Origin: Candidatus Ratteibacteria bacterium
GTDB lineage: Bacteria; CAIJMQ01
Length of the DNA stretch: 5,005 bases
NCBI GenBank assembly: GCA_028715665.1
Contig: JAQURI010000114.1
Coordinates: 1-5,005, forward strand
Reading direction: 5' to 3'
Positions 1-4,970 of this stretch are shown here, one piece after another. The notes under the pieces are model-generated. The model was not told the origin of the DNA and searched no databases. It was given only the letters and a program-made list of their open reading frames with translations. Position 1 is the first letter of the stretch. The number at the start of each line of letters is the position of its first letter. Made by a program: the position numbers and the translations under genes.

Positions 1-110
1 TATAACCCGGCTTTTGACGTCGTGCCGAATTCCCTGATTACTTGCATTATAACCGAAAAAAAGTTAGTTTATCCTTCTTATAGAAAAAATATAAAAAAAG
101 TTTTATGAAA

Positions 111-118
111 AGGGGGTG
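111..118 (+). promoter_or_regulatory. Strong Shine-Dalgarno site for the pilin-like gene
   Basis: AGGGGGTG can pair over eight bases with the 16S 3' end (one G-U wobble). The AGGAGG-equivalent part ends five bases before the ATG at 122. It fixes that start and is the best ribosome site in the window. Confidence 0.8.
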
Positions 119-121
119 TAA

Positions 122-652
122 ATGTTTAAAAAAACCATTAAATCAAAACTTGGTTTCACCCTTACAGAACTAATGATAGTAACATCCATATTAGGTGCCG
201 TATCCCCTGCCGCATATATCGGAGTAAAAAATAAAGCATATGAAATTCAATGTTTAAACAATCTAAAACAAATTGGCGCAGCAATTCAAATGTTTGAACT
301 GGAACAAGGGAGGCTGCCGAATGCAAAGTTTTTCCCGGAAAATCCCAACACTGACCCGAGAAGCATTAAAGTCATCCTCCACAATTACGGTATGCCTGAC
401 GAAATATTTATTTGCCCGACCGCTCCGCAAAAATTAAGAGACATGGGATTGACTTACTTGTGGAATGATGAAACAAGCGCAAGGACTTTATACTCTATTC
501 AAAAACCCTCGCAAACATGGTTAATGGTAGACATGACAGCAGCATATGAACAGGCAAAATCACACAGGAACGGATATAATATCCTATATGCGGATTTCCG
601 CGTAGAATGGAGTCCTAATCCGCCTTTTAACCCCGCAACAGTGGAGAAATAA
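122..652 (+). CDS. Type IV prepilin-like (pseudopilin) protein with degenerate H-X9-DG tail
   Basis: Likely an exported pilin or type II secretion pseudopilin subunit, processed by a prepilin peptidase at the inner membrane. Residues 1-11 form a basic leader ending in Gly11. Cleavage would expose Phe12, followed by the FTLTE motif with Glu at mature position 5 (Glu16) and a hydrophobic helix to about residue 34. After the helix comes a CLNNLKQIG segment (44-52), typical of the pilin-like proteins of Planctomycetes and related phyla. The C-terminal part has His148, nine residues, then Asp158-Phe159. This matches the H-X9-DG motif of that protein class except that Phe replaces Gly. Cys44 and Cys98 are the only cysteines. 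The helix proline is at mature position 18, not the usual 22. The start is set by the strong SD at 111-118. The stop lies one base before purB. Export and processing are inferred from the motif; the exact role (pilus, secretion or surface protein) cannot be told. Confidence 0.85.
   Translation: MFKKTIKSKLGFTLTELMIVTSILGAVSPAAYIGVKNKAYEIQCLNNLKQIGAAIQMFELEQGRLPNAKFFPENPNTDPRSIKVILHNYGMPDEIFICPTAPQKLRDMGLTYLWNDETSARTLYSIQKPSQTWLMVDMTAAYEQAKSHRNGYNILYADFRVEWSPNPPFNPATVEK
643..646 (+). promoter_or_regulatory. purB ribosome binding site inside the pilin gene end
   Basis: GGAG lies in the last codons of the upstream pilin-like gene, seven bases before the purB ATG at 654. Only one base separates the upstream stop (650-652) from that ATG, so translation of the two genes is probably coupled. 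Confidence 0.7.
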
Positions 653-653
653 A

Positions 654-1952
654 ATGCTTGAAAGATACACTCTGAAAGAAATGGGTAACATTTGGGAAGA
701 AAAAAATAGGTACGCAAAATGGTTAGAAGTAGAATTAGCAGCTTGCGAAGCAATGCAGAAAGAAAATATCATCCCAAAAGGAAGTTTCGAAAAAATAAGG
801 AAAAAAGCAAAAATAAACCTAGAAATGATTCATGCTTTTGAGAAATCAAGCAACCACGAAGTTATAGCTTTTCTGGATTCATTGGCAAAAATCGTCGGCG
901 ATGAAGCAAGATATATACATTTAGGGCTCACCTCCTCGGACATAATGGATACAGGGCTTGCCCTCCAGATAAAAGACGCAAGTAAAATCATATTGAAAGA
1001 CCTAAACAGATTAATGCCCATATTAAAAAAACAGGCATTGAAATATAAAAAAACGGTAATGATAGGAAGAACACACGGCATACACGCTCAACCGATAACA
1101 TTCGGTCTAAAAATTGCATTATGGCACGAAGAAATGAACAGGAACATAGAAAGATTTAAAAAAGCCATGGAAACAATAAGTTACGGAAAACTTTCCGGCG
1201 CCGTTGGAGCGTTTACTCATACTTCCCCCCGGTTGGAAGAAACCACTCTCAAGAAATTAGGATTAAAACCGGAACCGATTGCCACTCAAGTCGTTCAAAG
1301 AGACAGACACGCCGAATTTCTTTCGAGTTTGGCTTTAATCGCTTCTTCAATAGAAAAATTTGCGCTTGAAATAAGACATTTGCAAAGAACAGAAGTCAGA
1401 GAAGTAGAGGAACCCTTCACAAAGACGCAAAAAGGTTCTTCTGCAATGCCGCATAAAAAAAACCCTATTCTGTGCGAAAGGATATGCGGGCTTGCGAGAA
1501 TAATCAAGGCAAATGCGCTTGTATCACTTGAAAATATTCCGCTTTGGCATGAAAGAGACATCTCACATTCTTCGGCGGAAAGAATAATTATTCCGGATTC
1601 TTGCATCCTTACAGACTACACACTGCAAAAATTTATTTTTATAATAGAAAACCTGAAAGTATATCCCGAAAAAATGAAACAGAATCTGCGATTAAGCGGC
1701 GGGCTTATTTTCTCTCAAAAAATAGTTACTGCGCTTATAAACAAAGGGATGAACAGGGACAAAGCTTATAATCTTGTCCAAAAATACGCGCTGGAAAGCT
1801 ATGACACAAAAAAAGATTTCAAATCTTTGATTTATAAGAACAAGGAACTAAACAGTCGTTTAAGCAAAAAAGAATTGGACGCATGTTTCGACTTTTCGTC
1901 CCTTCTTAAAAATGCAGATAAAATATTCCAAAGATTAGGAATTAAAAGTTAA
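654..1952 (+). CDS. purB: Adenylosuccinate lyase
   Basis: Cytosolic homotetrameric enzyme of purine synthesis. It splits SAICAR to AICAR plus fumarate and adenylosuccinate to AMP plus fumarate. At 432 residues it is close to the Bacillus subtilis enzyme (about 431), and key residues fall at the same numbers as I recall them there: His68 (in NHEV), His89 (in YIHLGLTSSD), His141 (in GRTHGIHAQP), Lys268 and Glu275. The fumarase/aspartase-superfamily signature GSSAMPHKKNP is at 261-271 and carries the flexible-loop serine. PLWHERDISHSSAER at 296-310 is another strongly conserved block. The N-terminus (MLERYTLKEMGNIW) matches the usual PurB start. The gene follows the pilin-like gene by one base and has no obvious promoter of its own, so it is probably co-transcribed. 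No other purine gene is in the window. The last codons overlap the first unit of the decamer repeat at 1948. Confidence 0.98.
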   Translation: MLERYTLKEMGNIWEEKNRYAKWLEVELAACEAMQKENIIPKGSFEKIRKKAKINLEMIHAFEKSSNHEVIAFLDSLAKIVGDEARYIHLGLTSSDIMDTGLALQIKDASKIILKDLNRLMPILKKQALKYKKTVMIGRTHGIHAQPITFGLKIALWHEEMNRNIERFKKAMETISYGKLSGAVGAFTHTSPRLEETTLKKLGLKPEPIATQVVQRDRHAEFLSSLALIASSIEKFALEIRHLQRTEVREVEEPFTKTQKGSSAMPHKKNPILCERICGLARIIKANALVSLENIPLWHERDISHSSAERIIIPDSCILTDYTLQKFIFIIENLKVYPEKMKQNLRLSGGLIFSQKIVTALINKGMNRDKAYNLVQKYALESYDTKKDFKSLIYKNKELNSRLSKKELDACFDFSSLLKNADKIFQRLGIKS

Positions 1953-2067
1953 AAATGGTTAAAAAGTCTGCCTATCGGCAGACAGTGTTAATAAAGGTTA
2001 CAAAATACTTTTACAGCAACCGTTATTAACTATTATTAACCTATATTAACTTCTGTTAACCTTTTTT
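1948..2067. repeat. Structured intergenic repeat with 10-bp period and inverted arms
   Basis: The left arm holds four GTTAA-type units in two adjacent pairs (starts 1948 and 1958, then 1987 and 1997). The right arm holds four TTAAC units ending at 2030, 2040, 2050 and 2060, exactly 10 bp apart. Two long pairings nest: 1951-1962 with 2056-2067 (11 of 12 positions) and 1987-2000 with 2037-2050 (13 of 14). A perfect small hairpin at 1966-1983 sits between the two left pairs. The 3' end is a run of six T, so the element could also help end purB transcription. It starts inside the purB stop region and ends 10 bases before the next ATG. No protein is encoded. Confidence 0.75.
1966..1983. repeat. 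Perfect GTCTGCC/GGCAGAC hairpin
   Basis: A seven-base-pair perfect stem (1966-1972 with 1977-1983) around the loop TATC. No T-run follows directly, so it is not a classical terminator by itself. It lies inside the decamer repeat and looks like an embedded palindrome of its own, being GC-richer than its surroundings. Confidence 0.75.
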
Positions 2068-2077
2068 AAAAATAAAA

Positions 2078-2746
2078 ATGCAAAATTTAGATGACATCGC
2101 AAAAGAAGTAAGAACATGCAAAAAATGTCATCTCCATAAAACCCGCACCAATGCCGTCCCGGGTGAAGGAAACAGCCAAGCGGAAATCATGTTCATAGGC
2201 GAAGCCCCGGGATATCACGAAGACATTCAGGGAAGACCTTTTGTCGGACAAGCGGGAAAACTTCTGGATAACCTTCTTAAAGGAATAGGACTCGAAAGAA
2301 AAAATGTTTTTATAGGAAATATAATAAAATGCCGCCCGCCGGGAAACCGCGACCCGCAGCCGGAAGAGATAAATACCTGTATATCCTATCTGCTTAAACA
2401 GATAGAAATCATCAAACCAAAAGTCATATGTACTTTGGGCAGGTTTTCCTTCGCGGAAATGATGCAAAGAAAAGTGTTCATAAGTTCCGAACACGGCAGA
2501 CCCTTCAAAACGGGCTCTGAAAACAGATTAGGCGAAGGGCTTAATATCTTCCCTCTTTATCATCCGGCCGCGGCTCTGCATCAGCCCGGGTTAATAGATG
2601 CGTTGGAAGAAGATTTCAAGAAACTGCATGCATTCCTGACTTCTCCCCCACCCGAAAATAAAGTAAAAGAAAATCCTCTTGCTTCCGTATATAAGAAGAC
2701 AAACGAAACACCACAGAAAAAAGAAAAACAATTGGGGTTGTTTTAA
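2078..2746 (+). CDS. Family 4 (Fe-S) uracil-DNA glycosylase with C-terminal clamp-binding-like tail
   Basis: Removes uracil from DNA to start base excision repair. Four cysteines (Cys14, Cys17, Cys85, Cys101; spacing C-X2-C ... C-X15-C) form the expected 4Fe-4S site. GEAPGYHED at 41-49 is the family's first active-site motif, GRPFVGQAG follows at 52-60, KCRPPGNRDP is at 84-93, and HPAAALHQP at 162-170 is the second active-site motif. The catalytic domain ends near residue 188. About 33 more residues, rich in Lys, Pro and Asn, form a probably disordered tail ending in QLGLF (218-222). That fits the bacterial beta-clamp-binding consensus QLxLF, so clamp docking is inferred. The ATG at 2078 gives the usual family N-terminus, with the first Cys pair near residue 14. 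No SD is visible: the bases before the ATG are A/T only. The stop codon lies in a hairpin (2731-2753). Confidence 0.95.
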   Translation: MQNLDDIAKEVRTCKKCHLHKTRTNAVPGEGNSQAEIMFIGEAPGYHEDIQGRPFVGQAGKLLDNLLKGIGLERKNVFIGNIIKCRPPGNRDPQPEEINTCISYLLKQIEIIKPKVICTLGRFSFAEMMQRKVFISSEHGRPFKTGSENRLGEGLNIFPLYHPAAALHQPGLIDALEEDFKKLHAFLTSPPPENKVKENPLASVYKKTNETPQKKEKQLGLF

Positions 2747-2753
2747 CCCTAAT
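2731..2753 (+). other. Hairpin over the UDG stop codon, with a competing longer pairing
   Basis: ATTGGGGTT (2731-2739) pairs with AACCCTAAT (2745-2753): nine base pairs including one G-U, loop of five, with the TAA stop (2744-2746) at the loop edge. The same left strand, AATTGGGG (2730-2737), is also a perfect complement of CCCCAATT at 2782-2789, with a small perfect hairpin (2762-2774, GCTTA/TAAGC) in between. The two folds exclude each other. No T-run directly follows either stem, so calling it a terminator would be speculative. Confidence 0.45.
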
Positions 2754-2793
2754 ATAGTTCGGCTTACTCTAAGCAAAAATCCCCCAATTAAGA

Positions 2794-2799
2794 TATAAT
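2794..2799 (+). promoter_or_regulatory. Candidate -10 box upstream of tRNA-Thr
   Basis: An exact TATAAT lies 42 bases before the tRNA, which would give a leader of roughly 35 bases. No good -35 box stands 16-18 bp upstream. A second weaker option is TTGTGC (2804-2809) with TATATT (2827-2832) at 17-bp spacing, which would start transcription almost at the tRNA. The region is AT-rich, so chance matches are likely. Confidence 0.3.
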
Positions 2800-2840
2800 A
2801 TTTTTGTGCGTTTGGTCTAAAGCTTATATATTGCATAGCT

Positions 2841-2913
2841 GCCGGGATAGCTCAGTTGGTAGAGCAGTGCATTCGTAATGCTCAGGTCGCCAGTTCGAAT
2901 CTGGCTCCCGGCT
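2841..2913 (+). tRNA. tRNA-Thr (anticodon CGT)
   Basis: A full cloverleaf can be drawn. The seven-pair acceptor stem is perfect (2841-2847 with 2906-2912). The D stem is GCTC/GAGC (2850-2853, 2862-2865) around AGTTGGTA. The anticodon loop TTCGTAA is at 2872-2878 with anticodon CGT at 2874-2876, reading ACG. The five-pair T stem is perfect (2889-2893 with 2901-2905) around TTCGAAT. The sequence strongly resembles E. coli thrW through the D arm and anticodon loop. The anticodon stem has one T-T mismatch (2868 with 2882). The discriminator base is T (2913) and the next bases are CCG, so the CCA end is not encoded and must be added after transcription. Confidence 0.97.
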
Positions 2914-2916
2914 CCG

Positions 2917-3038
2917 TCAAAAGAAATCAAAAATCAAAATGTAAATAGCAAAATGACATATTAAAATCCAAAAAGTTAAGTATATTTTTAATTTTTGATT
3001 TGCATTTTTGATATTTGATTTTTAATATTTAATTTAAT
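2917..3038. repeat. AT-rich inverted repeat with 7-bp period
   Basis: It starts four bases after the tRNA. The left arm (about 2922-2975) is made of units of the type YAAAAWN, for example TCAAAAA at 2927 and TCAAAAT at 2934. The right arm (2991-3038) is made of units of the type ATWTTTR, for example ATTTTTG at 2991 and 3004, ATATTTG at 3011 and ATTTTTA at 3018; one unit at 2998 has six bases. The right arm 2988-3023 is largely the reverse complement of 2922-2960 with small gaps. The inner pairing AAAAAGTTAA (2970-2979) with TTAATTTTT (2988-2996) closes a short loop. It fills nearly all the space between the tRNA and cinA and has no coding potential. Confidence 0.65.
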
Positions 3039-3049
3039 CCGAGTATAGC

Positions 3050-3057
3050 GAGGAGAT
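3050..3057 (+). promoter_or_regulatory. Ribosome binding site of cinA
   Basis: GAGGAGAT directly precedes the ATG. With GAGG (3050-3053) as the core, spacing is four bases. Pairing AGGAG (3051-3055) instead would leave only two. An in-frame TAG at 3046-3048 rules out any earlier start, so 3058 is the first possible one. Confidence 0.65.
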
Positions 3058-4299
3058 ATGTCTGCAGAAATTATCAACGTAGGCGATGAACTCTTAAGCG
3101 GCGAAACGGTCAATACAAATGCCGCTTATTTGGCTGAAAAGATACAGGAATTAGGGATAGAACTGCATTATCAGACTTCAGTAGCCGATGATTCCATAAG
3201 ATTGCAAAAAACCCTCAAAAGAGCGCTGACGCGTTCATCGATTATAATAATCACCGGCGGGTTGGGTCCCACCAAAGACGACATTACTAAAAATGTAGTA
3301 GCCGACGTCTTGGGAAAAAATCTTGTTTCGGACGAAACCACTTTGTCAAAAATACACGCTAAACTCAAAGATTTGGCATCCACAATTATTAAAAATAACG
3401 ATAAAGTAGCTCTTTATCCGGAAGGCGCCGAGCTTCTGGAAAATCCAATCGGGACTGCACCGGGAATCATAATCTCCGAAAAAGAAAAGAAAATAATTCT
3501 TTTGCCCGGCGTGCCCATCGAACTAAAAGCTATTATGGAAAAAAGCGTAATTCCCTACCTAATGCGATACCGAGAAAAAAATTTCATGATTAGACACCAG
3601 ATTTTGAAGGTATGGGGACTGCCGGAAGCACAAGTGGGAGAGATTTTGGAAGATATTATGGGAGAAAATAAGAACCCTTTGGTCGGTCTGCGCGTAGATT
3701 CAGGCGAGGGGGTCAAAATTTGCATTACTGCAAGAGGCGGAGCCCCGACAATCGTACAAAAACTCATAGAAGACATGGAAAACATAATTAAACAAAAATT
3801 GGGAGATTACATATATGCCACGGGAGACGCATCAATGGAAAAAGTCGTGGGAATGCTTTTGACTTTAAACAAAAAAACTATCGCTGTAGCCGAATCCGTA
3901 ACCGGGGGATTAATCGCAAAAAAAATAACGGACGTTTCCGGAAGCTCGAGGTATTTTCTCTCCAGCATAGTAAGTTATTCGAACGAATCCAAAATTAGAG
4001 ATTTAAAAATCCCCGAAGAATTAATCAAAGAATACGGAGCAGTAAGCGAACAGGTTGCCAAAGCAATGGCATTAGCCATAAAAAACATATCATCCGCAGA
4101 TATCGGATTATCCGCTACCGGAATTGCGGGACCGTCGGGCGGCACAATGAACAAATCATTGGGACTTGTCTTTATAGGGCTTGCTACCGGAATCGGCTTT
4201 CAAGTGGAAAAACATCAATTTTCCGGCACGCGGGAGATAATTAGGGCAAAAACCGCCCAGACCGCGCTGGATATGGTGAGAAGACACTTAATTAGTTGA
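3058..4299 (+). CDS. cinA: CinA: ADP-ribose pyrophosphatase / NMN amidohydrolase, full-length two-domain form
   Basis: A soluble enzyme of pyridine-nucleotide clean-up. The N-terminal COG1058 domain (about 1-170), related to molybdopterin-binding proteins, hydrolyses ADP-ribose in studied members. The C-terminal PncC-type domain (about 255-411) deamidates nicotinamide mononucleotide. Visible N-domain motifs are GDELLSG (9-15), TGGLGPTKDD (66-75) and LPGVPIEL (149-156). C-domain motifs are AESVTGG (278-284) with GSSRYF (295-300) and VSYSNESK (305-312), GAVSEQVA (327-334), and ATGIAGPSGG (353-362). A linker domain of about 85 residues joins them, as usual. The 413 residues match the normal family length, and both halves look intact. 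The start gives the typical opening M-S-A-E-I-I-N-V-G-D. The gene lies between two heptad repeats. Its pairing with thpR is a known arrangement, often with recA next. A link to competence, the origin of the name, is not supported here. Confidence 0.97.
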   Translation: MSAEIINVGDELLSGETVNTNAAYLAEKIQELGIELHYQTSVADDSIRLQKTLKRALTRSSIIIITGGLGPTKDDITKNVVADVLGKNLVSDETTLSKIHAKLKDLASTIIKNNDKVALYPEGAELLENPIGTAPGIIISEKEKKIILLPGVPIELKAIMEKSVIPYLMRYREKNFMIRHQILKVWGLPEAQVGEILEDIMGENKNPLVGLRVDSGEGVKICITARGGAPTIVQKLIEDMENIIKQKLGDYIYATGDASMEKVVGMLLTLNKKTIAVAESVTGGLIAKKITDVSGSSRYFLSSIVSYSNESKIRDLKIPEELIKEYGAVSEQVAKAMALAIKNISSADIGLSATGIAGPSGGTMNKSLGLVFIGLATGIGFQVEKHQFSGTREIIRAKTAQTALDMVRRHLIS

Positions 4300-4369
4300 G
4301 AGTTTAGAGAACTTAGTGTAGAGAAAGACTTTATTTTGTCTCTCAACTCTAAATACTCAACTCCAAACT
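4294..4369. repeat. Heptad-based inverted repeat between cinA and thpR
   Basis: The left arm begins inside the last cinA codons and steps in units of seven: AGTTGAG at 4294, AGTTTAG at 4301, AGTGTAG at 4315 and AGAAAGA at 4322. The right arm does the same on the other strand: CTCAACT at 4342 and again at 4356, with related units at 4349 and 4363. The inner stem GAGA-aa-GAC (4321-4329) pairs with GTCTCTC (4338-4344) around a T-rich loop. The arms correspond along their length with mismatches and one-base shifts. The element ends six bases before the thpR ATG. Confidence 0.7.
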
Positions 4370-4375
4370 AAAAAC

Positions 4376-4942
4376 ATGCGTTGTTTCATTGCTATCCCTC
4401 TACCTAAATACACACACGAAGAACTTGCAAAAATACAATCCCAATTAAAAGAAACCAAAGCCGATGTTGCTTGGGTAAAGACCGATAACATTCATCTTAC
4501 ATTAAAATTTTTAGGCAATGTAGATGAAACGAAAATACAGCTAATCTCCCAAAAATTAAAAGATTCGCTTAGTAAATGCGTTTCCTTTGAAACCGATATA
4601 GGAAAACTCGGGGCCTTTCCTACCCTGTCAAACCCCAGGGTTATCTGGATCGGCATCGACAAAAATGAAGACAAAATAAAAAACCTACAGAAAATAACGG
4701 AAGAAATCTTAGGACCTTTTGGTTTTGAAAAAGAAACACGCCCATTTCATCCTCATTTAACGCTCGGCAGAGTAAGAGATAAAAAAAATATTCAAAAGTT
4801 AACGGAGAAATTAAAATCATTGCCCTTGCCGCAACTTAAACCTATTACTGTAGATAAAATAATTCTTTTTCAGAGCATATTGAAACCCACCGGAGCAGAA
4901 TACAACACTTTAAATGAATTTCAACTTAAGGTTGAATCTTGA
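4376..4942 (+). CDS. thpR: RNA 2',3'-cyclic phosphodiesterase / 2'-5' RNA ligase (LigT family)
   Basis: A small soluble member of the 2H phosphoesterase superfamily. Characterised relatives hydrolyse 2',3'-cyclic phosphate RNA ends and can join tRNA halves by a 2'-5' bond; the true cellular substrate is not settled. The two diagnostic HxTx motifs are present: HLTL at 40-43 and HLTL at 127-130, the second within RPFHPHLTLGR. The N-terminal MRCFIAIPLP is a typical family opening. The C-terminal block TVDKIILFQSILKPTGAEY (158-176) also fits. At 188 residues it is full length. The gene is 76 bases after cinA, with a heptad repeat filling the gap. No SD precedes the ATG; the nearest upstream bases are the end of that repeat plus an A-rich stretch. 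Co-transcription with cinA is likely but not proven. Confidence 0.95.
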   Translation: MRCFIAIPLPKYTHEELAKIQSQLKETKADVAWVKTDNIHLTLKFLGNVDETKIQLISQKLKDSLSKCVSFETDIGKLGAFPTLSNPRVIWIGIDKNEDKIKNLQKITEEILGPFGFEKETRPFHPHLTLGRVRDKKNIQKLTEKLKSLPLPQLKPITVDKIILFQSILKPTGAEYNTLNEFQLKVES

Positions 4943-4970
4943 ACCGGAATATGATAGTTTTTACAGATTA

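Noticed and set aside
14..53. Promoter for the pilin-like gene using TTGACG (14-19) or TATAAC (48-53)
   Set aside because: TTGACG is a good -35 match, but nothing better than 3 of 6 stands at -10 spacing from it, and TATAAC has no -35 partner. The leader may contain a promoter, but none can be assigned.
1295..1606. Open frame of 103 codons on the minus strand inside purB
   Set aside because: It overlaps the most conserved part of purB, including the signature loop, and shows no family features.
1966..1983. Intrinsic terminator of purB
   Set aside because: The hairpin is perfect but is followed by AGTGTTAAT, not a T-run. The nearest T-run (2062-2067) is 78 bases away and belongs to the outer repeat stem.
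2087..2494. Open frame of 135 codons on the minus strand across the UDG gene
   Set aside because: It is antisense to a gene with intact family motifs and has no recognisable domain. It is explained by the codon use of the plus-strand gene.
1948..3038. CRISPR array from the regularly spaced short repeats
   Set aside because: Units are 7-10 bp, contiguous rather than separated by unique spacers of about 30 bp, and mirrored on two arms. No cas gene is present.
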